Positions 9,539 through 18,936 of a stretch of 40,857 bases of DNA are shown here, one piece after another (position 1 is the first letter of the stretch; every line of letters begins with the position of its first letter). The stretch is from Pseudomonadota bacterium (lineage in GTDB: Bacteria; Desulfobacterota; Desulfobulbia; Desulfobulbales; CALZHT01), in contig JAHJJF010000101.1 in the NCBI GenBank assembly GCA_018823135.1, forward strand, positions 1 to 40,857. The letters are read 5' to 3'. The notes beneath the pieces are model-generated. The model made no database searches and was not told the origin of the DNA. It saw only the letters and a program-made list of their open reading frames with translations. The translations under genes and the position numbers were made by a program.

Positions 9539-9869
9539 TATGGTTCTTAAGAATTATCAGCTGATTTATAAAATCTTTGCGACCAGTTGCGCCAGTGCCG
9601 AATTTCGAACTGATCAGGGAGAAAACTGCTGAGAGCCATAAAGGAAAATGGATGTCTTGTAAACTGACAAATATGAGGGGAGGGGCTATATGAAAGAATA
9701 AGTCAGATGTTAACCCTGAATCTGATAAAAAAAACGCTGGGCAATGAGTGCTCTTAAGGCTTAAAAAATGTTTTTCAAAACCAAAAAAAATACTGCCTGT
9801 TTGTACTTTTTATCCGAATCAATGCTGCTGGAGAGTCTTACAGTTTTATCAACCACTCGGTGGCCGAGT
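9539..9869. other. Intergenic gap between acr3 and the motE-like gene
   Basis: About 330 bases between two convergent genes. I see no credible gene, terminator hairpin or repeat. The plus-strand ORF at 9768-10022 runs antisense through the end of the motE-like gene and looks spurious. Confidence 0.5.
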
Positions 9870-10385
9870 TCATTCGATCAAGCCGAGTTGTTTGCTGACG
9901 CGTACCGCTTTTTCCTGATCGAATTTGGGCAGGAGTTTCGCCACGGTGTCGGATTTCATCGACCGGAGAATCATCACCACCGTATCGTCATCCATTTTAT
10001 TGAGCAGCGGCGCGACTTTTGAAACGCTCATGGCACTGTAAACCTTCACAAGGTTTTTGAACTGCTTGTCTTTTACAACCGTCAATTCATCCAGCTTTCT
10101 CTGAATCTTATCCTGCAGTTCGGTAAGGCTTACAAGTTTCCCATCCACTTCTATCTTGAGTGCCTCATATTCTTTTTGATGTTGAGCGAGGAGATCTTCT
10201 CTTTTCTGAAGATCGGCTTGCCGGATTTTGAGTGATTCGGCAAACTCAATCTCCCCCGGTGCAATCTGAACAGGTTTTTTTTCCTTTGATCCGACCCCGG
10301 CCGGGAATAACAGACAGATAATCATTATCAATCCCAGACAATTACCCGGCATTCCGCTGCTTATTTTCTTAAATAAATCTACCAT
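9870..10385 (-). CDS. MotE-like flagellar protein (coiled coil plus MgtE-N-like domain)
   Basis: The 171-residue protein has an N-terminal membrane segment (about residues 15-32) and a coiled coil (about 45-105, with LQKREDLLAQHQKEYEALKIEV). Its C-terminal helical domain has the pattern KVAPLLNKMDDDTVVMILRSMKSDTVAKLLPKFDQEKA. That pattern is typical of MgtE-N/FliG-like repeats in COG3334 proteins, including MotE, a chaperone/stator partner described in alphaproteobacteria. It follows fliJ by 33 bases and is the last gene of the flgB operon before the acr3 insertion. The family is likely; a role in stator or export-gate assembly is inference. Confidence 0.8.
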   Translation of the reverse strand: MVDLFKKISSGMPGNCLGLIMIICLLFPAGVGSKEKKPVQIAPGEIEFAESLKIRQADLQKREDLLAQHQKEYEALKIEVDGKLVSLTELQDKIQRKLDELTVVKDKQFKNLVKVYSAMSVSKVAPLLNKMDDDTVVMILRSMKSDTVAKLLPKFDQEKAVRVSKQLGLIE

Positions 10386-10418
10386 GGGCGTCTCCGGTTT
10401 ATTTCTGGCACTAATAAC

Positions 10419-10865
10419 TTAAGCATGGCCCTTTCTCCCGTAACGAAGGAGAACCGCTTCATCGCCTTCCTTTTGCTCTTTGCTTAAAAGTTCTTTGAGG
10501 TACCTGCTGTAATCTTTTTCCCTCGCCTTTTCGATGACCTTTCTTGATTTGACTTTTTCAAGCAGTTTCAGCCTCGCCAGTTCAAAGACTTTTGCCTGCG
10601 CTTGAATTACCCGCTCCTGCCGAATAACTTCCCGTTCCTTATTGCTGATTCCATCCATATAAAAAGAAAAAAAATACGAGGTCATGGTCATTTTCTTACG
10701 TTCTTCAAAATCCGCAATCAACTGCGTCCTGGCGTCTTTTAATTCCTGGAGCTTATGCTTATGATTTTCAAGCAGTAACAATTCCCGGGCCAATAATTGC
10801 TGGGATTGCTCCTCAAGATTCCGCCGGAATGTAAGCAGGGCTTCGAGTTTGTATGTATACCCCAT
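10419..10865 (-). CDS. fliJ: Flagellar export protein FliJ
   Basis: FliJ is a coiled-coil stalk protein that couples the FliI ATPase to the export gate and recycles chaperones. The 148-residue product is almost entirely charged helix (TFRRNLEEQSQQLLARELLLLENHKHKL), starts with the family-like YTYKLEALLTFR and ends in basic residues. Identification rests on this profile and on its position directly after fliI, 31 bases away. Confidence 0.88.
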   Translation of the reverse strand: MGYTYKLEALLTFRRNLEEQSQQLLARELLLLENHKHKLQELKDARTQLIADFEERKKMTMTSYFFSFYMDGISNKEREVIRQERVIQAQAKVFELARLKLLEKVKSRKVIEKAREKDYSRYLKELLSKEQKEGDEAVLLRYGRKGHA

Positions 10866-10896
10866 ATAAATATCCCGATTCCCGAGTCAATAAAAT

Positions 10897-12213
10897 CTAT
10901 GCCGCTTCAAAAAGCCCCGCGAGCCGCTCAGCGCACTGCTTCAACGGCACCTTTTCATCAACTTCCTGCCGCAGAAACGCATTCATGCGGTCTATCATCT
11001 TAATTGCATAATCAATTTTCGGGTTGCTGCCGTTCACATACGCACCGATATTAATAAGGTCCTCCGCCCGTCTGTATGCGGACATGGTCTCCAGGAAACG
11101 CTGGGCCATTTTCACCTGCTTTTTGGCAACAACATCACTCATGCACCTGCTGATACTCCCCAGAATATCAACAGCAGGATAATGTCCCTGGTTTGCCAGA
11201 TCGCGACTGAGAATAATATGCCCGTCCACTATGGAACGAACCGCATCGGCAATGGGCTCATTCATATCATCGCCCTCCACCAGGACGCTGTAAATGCCGG
11301 TGATGCTTCCCTTGCCGACACAGTTCCCGGCTCTCTCAAGAAGCTTGGGTAACTGGGCAAAGACCGAAGGAGTATATCCTCTTGAGGTAGGCGGTTCGCC
11401 GATTGCAAGGCCTACTTCTCTGGAAGACATGGCAAAACGGGTCACGGAATCCATCATCAGAACAACATCCCTGCCGCGGTCGCGAAAAAACTCGGAAACC
11501 GCCATTGCAAGGTAGGCGCCGCGCATACGCACCAGAGGTGATTGATCCGATGTCGCCACCACCACCACCGACCTTGCCAGACCTTCAGGGCCAAGATCAC
11601 GTTCGATAAAATCCCGCAACTCCCGACCACGCTCGCCGATCAGCGCAATGACGCTGACATCTGCAGCTGTATGACGTGCCACCATGCCAAGCATTGTGCT
11701 CTTGCCGACACCTGAACCAGCCAGAATCCCAATACGTTGCCCCTTGCCAAGGGTCAACAGACCATTAACCGAACGGATTCCCACATCCACCGGCTCGACA
11801 ATACGCTCACGCTGCATGGGATTCAGTGGTTCAGCATATAACGGGTAGGAAATTCCCTGCTCCAGAGGACCTTTGCCGTCCATGGGATTTCCAAGACCGT
11901 CAATAACCCTCCCCAACAGAGATTCCGCAACCGGCATAGTGGCCTGGCCGCTGACCAGACGAATGGCGCTGCCCGGTTCAATACCGCGCATCTCACCAAG
12001 GGGCATCAACAGGACACGACCCTCCCTGAAACCCACCACTTCCGCAAGGATACTGCCGCGACCCCGATAGACTTCTACCTCGCAGACACTGCCCACCGGT
12101 ATACCCGGTCCAAGGCTTTCGATAACCATACCGATAACCTGGCTGACCCGGCCCTGAACCGTCATCAGTGATGTTTTATCCAGTGCCTCTATACATGTTG
12201 CCAAATTCATCAA
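10897..12213 (-). CDS. fliI: Flagellum-specific ATPase FliI
   Basis: FliI is the hexameric ATPase of the flagellar type III export apparatus, related to the F1-ATPase beta subunit. The 438-residue length is normal. It has Walker A GILAGSGVGKST (about residues 164-175), GERGRE, Walker B region VVLMMDSVTRFAM and the SREVGLAIGEPPTSRGYTPSVFAQLPKLLERAG stretch typical of FliI/YscN. It lies between fliH and fliJ in the conserved order. Two adjacent ATG codons (12213 and 12210) could serve as start. Confidence 0.97.
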   Translation of the reverse strand: MMNLATCIEALDKTSLMTVQGRVSQVIGMVIESLGPGIPVGSVCEVEVYRGRGSILAEVVGFREGRVLLMPLGEMRGIEPGSAIRLVSGQATMPVAESLLGRVIDGLGNPMDGKGPLEQGISYPLYAEPLNPMQRERIVEPVDVGIRSVNGLLTLGKGQRIGILAGSGVGKSTMLGMVARHTAADVSVIALIGERGRELRDFIERDLGPEGLARSVVVVATSDQSPLVRMRGAYLAMAVSEFFRDRGRDVVLMMDSVTRFAMSSREVGLAIGEPPTSRGYTPSVFAQLPKLLERAGNCVGKGSITGIYSVLVEGDDMNEPIADAVRSIVDGHIILSRDLANQGHYPAVDILGSISRCMSDVVAKKQVKMAQRFLETMSAYRRAEDLINIGAYVNGSNPKIDYAIKMIDRMNAFLRQEVDEKVPLKQCAERLAGLFEAA

Positions 12214-12264
12214 TAAAACCTGTTTTCCTGTTGATCTGCGACAGTACTTTCCCGCCGCTGCAGA

Positions 12265-13023
12265 TCAATCATCGGGATGATCCTGAGAAAGGGCAACGAG
12301 AAAAGCCTGGTCAATGGCCTTGAAAATCAACGCGTTGCGATTTTCAAGGGTCGCATCAATCTCCCCGAAACCCGTTTCCAGAAGACATCCGCCCATTGAA
12401 ACATTTGGGTCCTCAATAAGATGAACCCGGTTTGCGCCTTCCAGAAAAGCAGGATCAGAAAGCCCGGCTTCCTTGATCCGCGCAAAATCCTCTTTGTTCA
12501 GATGGACTTTAACCGTTGAATTTTCAATGACGTTTTCCATTGCCTGCTGCAGAATTGCCTTGATTACCCTCGAATTGACTGAAACCTCGTGATTAACCAG
12601 CTTATTGACCATGGCTTTTATGACATGGAGTGTATCTTGTTCGTATTTTTTTATGATTACCGACTGCTGGTCTCTGATCGCCGCAAGCAGCAGATCATAT
12701 TGCTGCATGACCTGGGTAATATTTTTTTTACCGGCCGCGGATGCCTCACGCTGCCCACGATCATACCCCTTGTTGTAAGCTTCTTCCTCGATGCGGGCGG
12801 CGTCATCCTGAGCCTTCTGGATGATTGCATCCGCATTCCGTAGGGCAATGGCAAACTCGCTCCCCTCATCTCCGGTGGGGCCGTATTTTTCTTCGGTAAG
12901 CTGCCAGAGGGCTTCATAAGAAAGAAATTCCGTTTCCGTAAGGTCTAAGCCGCCGACAGATGATTGTGGTCCGTCCTGTTTACCAACCCCGTTATGCACC
13001 TTGAATACCTTAGACAAATTCAT
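12265..13023 (-). CDS. fliH: Flagellar assembly protein FliH
   Basis: FliH is the negative regulator and peripheral-stalk-like partner of FliI. The product has a variable N-terminus, a long helix with Glu/Ala/Gln-rich heptads (IIQKAQDDAARIEEEAYNKGYDRG) and a C-terminal domain similar to the F-ATPase delta subunit (VKVHLNKEDFARI, MGGCLLETGFGEIDATLENR). I choose ATG at 13023 (252 residues), with GGAG just upstream, over the GTG at 13035. Either start overlaps the end of fliG, so translation is probably coupled. Confidence 0.92.
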   Translation of the reverse strand: MNLSKVFKVHNGVGKQDGPQSSVGGLDLTETEFLSYEALWQLTEEKYGPTGDEGSEFAIALRNADAIIQKAQDDAARIEEEAYNKGYDRGQREASAAGKKNITQVMQQYDLLLAAIRDQQSVIIKKYEQDTLHVIKAMVNKLVNHEVSVNSRVIKAILQQAMENVIENSTVKVHLNKEDFARIKEAGLSDPAFLEGANRVHLIEDPNVSMGGCLLETGFGEIDATLENRNALIFKAIDQAFLVALSQDHPDD

Positions 13024-14038
13024 CTTCTCCACCACCCTGTATCAGGTGGATTTTCCCTTCCTGTTCAAGGCGTTTGGCGACTTTTATGATTGACTGCTGC
13101 GCGCCTTCAACATCCTTGACCCGCACCGGACCCATGATCTCCATGTCTTCTTTCAACATTTCAACAGCACGGGAAGACATGTTCTTGAATATAAGTTTCG
13201 CCAGGTCTTCAGAGGCGGTTTTCAGCGCGAGTTTAAGATCGTCGGTGCTCACTTCTTTGAGAATCGCCATGATGCCCCGATCATCCAGGGTCACAAGATC
13301 CTCAAAAACAAACATCAGCTTGCGAATTTCATCGGCAAGGCTTTCCCGCTGTTCCTCAACGCCTTCAAGTATCAGAGCCTCAAGGGCTCGATCGGCATTG
13401 TTCAGCATTTCGGCGACAGCCTCAACCCCGCCCAGTCGCTGTCCTTCCATGCCCTCCACCGACAGCAGCTCTTCCTGAAGAACCCGGTCGAGGTCAACAA
13501 GAATCTCAGGGCTCACCTTGTCAAGCTCCGCCATGCGGATGACCACTTCAATCTGAACGTCTTCTTTGAATTCCTTGAGAATTTCAGCAGCCTGGGTTTT
13601 ATCCAGCACAGCCAGCAGCAAGGCAATGGTTTGCGGATGTTCATTCCGGAGAAAATTGACCAGCACCTGGGGTTCGAGCTTTCTTGCTTTTTGAAAAAGG
13701 GTCAGTTTCCAGTCTGAACGGATTTCATCAAGAAGCTGGTTAGCCTTATCTGAACTCAATGCCCGTTTCAAGGCGGTTTCGAGCAGATCATCGCCGGATA
13801 GAAAAATGTCGTGATCACCGGCGTCCATCTTGAATTCACTCAACAGCGAAGCGATATCTTCCTTGTCAACCTTGTCGACCTTGGCCATCTGCCGACCGAC
13901 GCTTTTTATCTCGTCCGGGTCAAGCCGCTTGAAAACCTGGGAACTGAACTCCTCACCGACGGTCAACATGAATATTGCCGCCTTTTCAGGCCCGGTTAGA
14001 TTTTCTGACGGTCCTTCTCGTTTTTTTGATTTTGCCAT
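13010..14038 (-). CDS. fliG: Flagellar motor switch protein FliG
   Basis: FliG is the rotor protein that contacts MotA for torque generation and mounts on FliF. The 342-residue length is typical. It has the N-terminal FliF-binding domain (LTGPEKAAIFMLTVGEE), the middle-domain EHPQ motif (FLRNEHPQTIALLL) and the charged C-terminal torque helix region (DDRGIMAILKEVSTDDLKLALK). It starts three bases after fliF and overlaps fliH at its 3' end. Confidence 0.97.
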   Translation of the reverse strand: MAKSKKREGPSENLTGPEKAAIFMLTVGEEFSSQVFKRLDPDEIKSVGRQMAKVDKVDKEDIASLLSEFKMDAGDHDIFLSGDDLLETALKRALSSDKANQLLDEIRSDWKLTLFQKARKLEPQVLVNFLRNEHPQTIALLLAVLDKTQAAEILKEFKEDVQIEVVIRMAELDKVSPEILVDLDRVLQEELLSVEGMEGQRLGGVEAVAEMLNNADRALEALILEGVEEQRESLADEIRKLMFVFEDLVTLDDRGIMAILKEVSTDDLKLALKTASEDLAKLIFKNMSSRAVEMLKEDMEIMGPVRVKDVEGAQQSIIKVAKRLEQEGKIHLIQGGGEDEFV

Positions 14039-14041
14039 GAA

Positions 14042-15658
14042 TTAAGCCTCTTCTCGCAACCACCGCCGTACCAGGTCTGCCGCCCGGTCAGGATCACTTT
14101 GCGCCAGACGGTATATTTTTTCCTTGTCGGTCATTCCTTTTGGATGCAGGGTGAGATCCTCTTCCTCCTCCATTTCTTCACCAGGCGCCCCTCCGACAAC
14201 CGCTGCAAACCTCTGTCCGGTCAACGGTCTTGTCGCCCTTGCAACCGGGCCGCTTGTCAATATCCTCAAAAGAGGCCTCAACACCAGAAGAAAAACACCT
14301 AACACAATTATAAGATAAAACGCCGGCATTGAAAATCTTTCACCCATATCCCACCATTTATCCATGGGATCCACTTCAGGTTCAACAATTGAAGAAAGAG
14401 CAAAGGACATATTTACAACCTCAACCTTATCCTCACGATCCTCATTATAGCCTATGGCATTTTTCACCAGTTTGTCAAATCGCTGCATCTCTTCAGGGGT
14501 TCTTGACTTATATTGCAGAGTATTATCACCCTGATCATCTTTTTTCTTGTCATATGTCCCATCGACCATTACCGCGACGGAAAGTCTCTTAATACTGCCG
14601 ACTGATTCCCTGATATGCCTGGTTACTTTACTGATCTCATAATTGCGCGTGACATTATTTCGATTATAATTTGCACTTCCCCCTGATGCCACGCCACTGT
14701 CCGCATAAGTGGCCAGATCTCCTTTGACTCCAGGTATTCCCTGGGCATCGGCACCGCCTCTGGAATCACCTTCAGCCTGAAGCTGCTCACTCCTTACAAC
14801 CTGTGTTTCCGGATCAAAATTCTCTTCGGTCAATTCAATCCGGTCAAAATCCATCTCAGCGGTCACTTCGGCACGGACCCGATCGATTCCCACAACTTCT
14901 TCAAGCATACTCTCCACTTTCTGCCGGAGCGATTCCTCTATTTTAACCTGATATTCCAGCTGATTCGCCGTAATAACTCCTTCTTCATTCCCCTGCTTTC
15001 GATACAGAAGCCTCCCCATGGTATCGACCACAGTTATATTGTCCGTGGTCATCCCGGACACGGCGCTTGCAACCAGGTTGACTATACTTTGGATCTGATG
15101 GGGGGAAAGTTTTTCCCGGCCACGCAATTTCACACTGACCGATGCGCTGGGCGGTTTTTCATCTTCAATAAAGACTGATTCCTTTGAAACTGCGATATGC
15201 ACCCTGGCCTCTTCCACCTGCTGGAACTGACGGATAGTCCTTGCCAATTCTCCCTGCAGGGCTCTTTGATAATTTAGGCGATGAACAAAATCGGTTGTCC
15301 CGAAACTGGTTTTATCAAAAATCTCAAACCCCACGCCACCACCTCTCGGCAGTCCTTCTCCGGCCATAGCCAGCCTGATGTCAAGGACTTTGTCGGCCGG
15401 AACCAGTATTGTGGCACCATTGTTAGAGAGTTTGTATAGATGCCGTTGTTCCTGGAGTTTGGCCACGATGTCACTGGCATCCTCCTGGGTCATACCGCTG
15501 AAAAGCACCTTATACTGCAGATTGCCGCCGGTCGTCGTCAGGGCGTACAAGCCGCCTACAACCACGACCAGTATAACAGCAAATGCTATTTTCTGTGTTA
15601 CTGAAAACTCCTTGAATATCGTTGCAATCTGTTCGAGCATCTCTTTTGCATTTGCCAT
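14042..15658 (-). CDS. fliF: Flagellar MS-ring protein FliF
   Basis: FliF forms the MS ring in the inner membrane, the base on which the flagellum is built. The 538-residue protein has a first membrane segment near residues 21-42 and the YscJ/FliF domain (YKVLFSGMTQEDASDIVAKLQE, then LNYQRALQGELARTI and ARVHIAVS). A second ring domain follows (NITVVDTMGRLL), then a second membrane segment near 446-465. The acidic C-terminal tail with EEMEEEEDLTL binds FliG. It lies between fliE and fliG. Confidence 0.97.
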   Translation of the reverse strand: MANAKEMLEQIATIFKEFSVTQKIAFAVILVVVVGGLYALTTTGGNLQYKVLFSGMTQEDASDIVAKLQEQRHLYKLSNNGATILVPADKVLDIRLAMAGEGLPRGGGVGFEIFDKTSFGTTDFVHRLNYQRALQGELARTIRQFQQVEEARVHIAVSKESVFIEDEKPPSASVSVKLRGREKLSPHQIQSIVNLVASAVSGMTTDNITVVDTMGRLLYRKQGNEEGVITANQLEYQVKIEESLRQKVESMLEEVVGIDRVRAEVTAEMDFDRIELTEENFDPETQVVRSEQLQAEGDSRGGADAQGIPGVKGDLATYADSGVASGGSANYNRNNVTRNYEISKVTRHIRESVGSIKRLSVAVMVDGTYDKKKDDQGDNTLQYKSRTPEEMQRFDKLVKNAIGYNEDREDKVEVVNMSFALSSIVEPEVDPMDKWWDMGERFSMPAFYLIIVLGVFLLVLRPLLRILTSGPVARATRPLTGQRFAAVVGGAPGEEMEEEEDLTLHPKGMTDKEKIYRLAQSDPDRAADLVRRWLREEA

Positions 15659-15735
15659 GGTCTTTCCTTCTTCGATGTATTATGACTTTTTATGCCCGCA
15701 TAGGTCATGTAGCACGATAAGCACTACACCTGCCG

Positions 15736-16032
15736 CTAGAGCTGCAATCTCATTATTTCCTGATAGGCGTTTACCACCTTGTTCTGGATCTTGGTCATCA
15801 GCCTGAATGATATATTTGCCTTTTCCATGGCAATCATTGTCTCATGAATATTTGAGTGCTGACCGCTCACCAGACCGGCGACCGAGGTCTCCGCCTCCTG
15901 CATCTTCTGATTCACCGAATCTATGGAATTTTTGAGCATATCACCGAAACCTGATTCACCTGCCCCGGAAACGCCTTTCCCTGGTTGAGTAGTTACAGCG
16001 CCAGTCAGCGGTTTAATTCCTATGTCATTCAT
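15736..16032 (-). CDS. fliE: Flagellar hook-basal body complex protein FliE
   Basis: FliE is a small adaptor linking the MS ring to the rod. The 98-residue length fits the family. The C-terminal half carries the signature NIHETMIAMEKANISFRLM followed by KIQNKVVNAYQEIMRLQL. It follows flgC and precedes fliF in the standard order. Confidence 0.95.
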   Translation of the reverse strand: MNDIGIKPLTGAVTTQPGKGVSGAGESGFGDMLKNSIDSVNQKMQEAETSVAGLVSGQHSNIHETMIAMEKANISFRLMTKIQNKVVNAYQEIMRLQL

Positions 16033-16136
16033 TAAGTCCCCCTGATTTTAAAAATTAACACGTTACAGACCGGTATCTCAGTCCTTTGCATTAACACAAT
16101 GACCGAGCAAAAAAACCATTTTTGAATGGTCACAGA

Positions 16137-16571
16137 TTAGCGGCCGATCTCAAGCGCTTTCATCGCCATATTCTTTATCGCATCAAGGGCCGCGACATTG
16201 GCCTCATAGGCCCGCTTCGCCTCCATGATATCCACCATCTGCTCGGTGGCGTTCACATTGGGAAGTCTGACCGTGCCATTCTCATCGGCATCAGGATGCG
16301 AAGGATCGTACACCTCCTTAAAAGGCGCATCATCCTCAACAATGGCGCTCACCTCGACTTCACGCAAACTGGCCGCCGCAGAATTCAATTTTTCCTGAAA
16401 ACTGTTTTCAAGAGGTTTTGAACCGAAAACCACGGATTTTGCCTTGTATGGCCCGCCCTCAAGGGTTCTTGTCGTGTTGACATTGGCAAGATTCATTGCA
16501 GCTATATTAATCCTTGTCCGCTCAGCTTTAAGGGCCGAACCACTGATCTTCATTGCTGTGATAAAATCCAT
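16137..16571 (-). CDS. flgC: Flagellar proximal rod protein FlgC
   Basis: FlgC is a subunit of the proximal rod in the periplasm. The 144-residue protein has the rod-family N-terminus (MKISGSALKAERTRINIAAMNLANVNTTRT) and the conserved C-terminus (NVNATEQMVDIMEAKRAYEANVAALDAIKNMA). It starts six bases after the flgB stop, so the two are cotranscribed. Confidence 0.96.
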   Translation of the reverse strand: MDFITAMKISGSALKAERTRINIAAMNLANVNTTRTLEGGPYKAKSVVFGSKPLENSFQEKLNSAAASLREVEVSAIVEDDAPFKEVYDPSHPDADENGTVRLPNVNATEQMVDIMEAKRAYEANVAALDAIKNMAMKALEIGR

Positions 16572-16577
16572 GATTTA

Positions 16578-16964
16578 CTATTTACCTCCCTCATCAATAA
16601 CATAACGTAACGCATCGAATTTTTTAGCAATTATTTGTGTGCCGATCTGATACATCAGTTGACTTTCAGAAAGTTTAAGCATTTCTTCATCAAGATCAAC
16701 CGGCCTGTCTTCAGACCTGACACTCAGGCTTCTCTCCAGTGCCATAGGATCGAGTTCCATATGTTTTTTATGGGTTTTATCAAGATGGCCTTTACCGGTC
16801 ATCAGACTCGCCATTACCTTTTCAAAAGAGAAATCCTGGGTCTTATACCCGGGTGTTTCCATATTGGCGATATTCGTTTGAATAAGTCCCTGTTTCTCGG
16901 CTCTCAGATCAAGCGCTTTAGCGGTCAAGGCCAGGGTTCCGCCATATAATTTATCTATCGGCAT
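16578..16964 (-). CDS. flgB: Flagellar proximal rod protein FlgB
   Basis: FlgB is the first gene of the basal-body operon and a proximal rod subunit. The rod signature is TNIANMETPGYKTQDFSFE near residues 30-48, and the C-terminal helix includes ESQLMYQIGTQIIAKKFDALRYVI. I place the start at ATG 16962-16964 (128 residues) because GGAGG lies at proper distance. The upstream ATG at 16974-16976 contains that ribosome site within its own codons. A sigma-54 promoter lies ~55-70 bases upstream. Confidence 0.95.
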   Translation of the reverse strand: MPIDKLYGGTLALTAKALDLRAEKQGLIQTNIANMETPGYKTQDFSFEKVMASLMTGKGHLDKTHKKHMELDPMALERSLSVRSEDRPVDLDEEMLKLSESQLMYQIGTQIIAKKFDALRYVIDEGGK

Positions 16965-17017
16965 AGATTCCTCCATGGGTCTTTATGCATGTCAGAGTTA
17001 ATCGCAATCACTTTTCT

Positions 17018-17033
17018 TGCAAATTAAATGCCA
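17018..17033 (-). promoter_or_regulatory. Sigma-54 promoter of the flgB operon
   Basis: On the minus strand this reads TGGCATTTAATTTGCA. It has GG and GC dinucleotides exactly 10 bases apart and matches the -24/-12 consensus TGGCAC-N5-TTGCA with one mismatch. It faces flgB and lies directly downstream of genes for two sigma-54 activators, which is the expected context. Confidence 0.85.
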
Positions 17034-17341
17034 TCAGGAAAATATACATGACTATCCGGCAAGTCCTTCTGGTTCGAAACCAATATACTGTTACGAAAGT
17101 GAACATTTTTCTTGGAAAAAAACCGAGCTGAAAGGCCCATCGGCAACCAGTAAATCTTTGGTCAGGAAAAAGATCTGCCGCGGCAAGGAGAAAGATAGAA
17201 GAACTCACAAGAAACGCATAACTAACTGTAATAAATATATTTTTTAAAAAATGGTCAAACCCGAATTATACGGATCAATATCTTTAACTAATTTTATCGG
17301 CTGGGGAAAGTGGCTGAAAACAAACGTACTACGGGGCAGGC
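17034..17341. other. Region between the NtrC-like gene and the flgB promoter
   Basis: About 308 bases with no gene. Plus-strand ORFs here lack a ribosome site and similarity. This is where enhancer sites for a sigma-54 activator would be expected, but I could not identify a clear palindrome. Confidence 0.45.
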
Positions 17342-18769
17342 TTACTCAATAGTACCCAGGCTTCTGTATTCATGTAATTTATTTCGCAGGGTTCTGACGC
17401 TGATGCCCAGCATTTTGGCAGCATGTGTCCGATTATTGTCGGTTTTGTGAAGGGCCTGCAGGATCATTTGACGCTCGACGTCTTTGAGGCTTGCCGTCCC
17501 TTCACTTGAACTCCCGGAATTCTGTGCAATTCCAGATTGACGATTAACTGGAATTCCGCCGGCCGCACTTGCGGCAACCCCTGCCTGTCGGAGTTCTTCC
17601 TCATCCCAGAAATCCCATGGCTCAAACTCCTCACTGAAGCCGAGAAGCACAGCCCTTTCAATAAGGTTCTCCATTTCCCGGACATTCCCAGGCCAGGAAT
17701 ATTGTTTAAAAACCTCTACAGATCTCGCTGAGAGTTTCTTGGTCGGCTTATTATATTGGGCGGAAAATTTCCCGATAAAATATTCGGCCAGAAGCTCGAT
17801 ATCATCCTTTCTCTCTCTTAAGGAAGGCAGGCGCAAGGGAATGACATTCAATCGATAGAAAAGATCCTCGCGAAACTCACCTGCCTTGACCGCATCCTGC
17901 AAAGACCGGTTGGTGGTGGCCACAACATGCACATCAATTTTCACGGGTGCCTGCCCGCCAAGTCTGTCTATTTCTTCCTCCTGCAAAACCCGTAAGAGTT
18001 TTGCCTGAAGATGAAGAGGGATTTCGCCGATCTCGTCGAGCAATAATGTGCCGCCGTCGGCAAGCTCAAACTTGCCTTTCTTTGTCACTATGGCCCCGGT
18101 AAACGCCCCCTTCTCATGGCCAAACAATTCGCTCTCAAGAAGTCCTTCAGGTAATGCCGCACAATTAAGCGCCACAAAAGATCCCTTGGCCCTGTCACTT
18201 TCATTATGGATATACCGGGCAAAAACTTCCTTACCGGTTCCTGACTCACCCAAGACAAGTATCGTGGCCTTGCTCGAAGCAACGGTCTTTGCTTTGGCAA
18301 GAATCTGCAGCAACTTTTCATTCATGCCGATTATCGGTCGTTTCTGCCGCTTTATTGCCTTTCTGGACTCCGGCAAAACCTGATCCGGAATTTCAATTTC
18401 CGCAGCAAATACCCGGACGACATTTTCAATGACACTCTCTCTGGCAAGAGGTTTGATGATATAATCAAAGGCTCCGGCTTTCATGGCTTGAACCGCCGTT
18501 TCGATGGAGGCATACCCGGTGATAATCATCACCGGGAGCTGAGGGGCTTTGGCTTTGATCTTCTGTAAAAGCTTGATACCGTCCATTTGCGGCATCCGGA
18601 TATCGGCAATTACCAGATCCGGGGTGTTTCTCTCGATAAGCTCAAGAGCCATCAAGCCGTCTTCGGCAACCTCCACATCATATCCGGCGCCTTTCAATAC
18701 CTCGAAAAGAAAGATGCGGATTTCCCGGTCATCATCCACAACCAGTATTTTTTTTGCAGGATCGGCCAT
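17342..18769 (-). CDS. Sigma-54-dependent response regulator (FlrC/AtoC type)
   Basis: This NtrC-family activator probably drives the adjacent flagellar operon. The receiver domain (residues ~7-120) keeps all key residues: the acidic pair in VVDDD, the phosphoacceptor Asp in LVIADIRMPQMDG and Lys in IIKPLA. The AAA+ domain has Walker A GESGTGKE, the sigma-54 contact loop GAFTGA and Walker B LLLDEIG. The C-terminal Fis-type helix-turn-helix is NNRTHAAKMLGISVRTLRNKL. At 475 residues it is full length. No histidine kinase gene lies nearby. The next gene upstream is a TPR protein. Confidence 0.95.
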   Translation of the reverse strand: MADPAKKILVVDDDREIRIFLFEVLKGAGYDVEVAEDGLMALELIERNTPDLVIADIRMPQMDGIKLLQKIKAKAPQLPVMIITGYASIETAVQAMKAGAFDYIIKPLARESVIENVVRVFAAEIEIPDQVLPESRKAIKRQKRPIIGMNEKLLQILAKAKTVASSKATILVLGESGTGKEVFARYIHNESDRAKGSFVALNCAALPEGLLESELFGHEKGAFTGAIVTKKGKFELADGGTLLLDEIGEIPLHLQAKLLRVLQEEEIDRLGGQAPVKIDVHVVATTNRSLQDAVKAGEFREDLFYRLNVIPLRLPSLRERKDDIELLAEYFIGKFSAQYNKPTKKLSARSVEVFKQYSWPGNVREMENLIERAVLLGFSEEFEPWDFWDEEELRQAGVAASAAGGIPVNRQSGIAQNSGSSSEGTASLKDVERQMILQALHKTDNNRTHAAKMLGISVRTLRNKLHEYRSLGTIE

Positions 18770-18851
18770 TTGATTTGGGAATTAACCTTATCACCTTAGA
18801 GGGGGACAACGAGATAGCGAATGTGATGTGACTTCGAGCCTTTTAGTGTCA

Positions 18852-18898
18852 AGTGACAAGTAAATAGTAGTTGATGTGTTTACTCGTCACCTGTCACT
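18852..18898. repeat. Imperfect inverted repeat
   Basis: AGTGACAAGTAAATAGTA (18852-18869) is an imperfect reverse complement of TACTCGTCACCTGTCACT (18881-18898), separated by 11 bases. It lies in the spacer between the TPR gene and the regulator gene. It could be a transcript-processing hairpin or a dispersed palindromic element. No U-run follows it, so it is not a classic terminator. Confidence 0.5.
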
Positions 18899-18936
18899 CG
18901 TGACTTTTTACTCATTACTATTTGCTCGCTTAGAAA

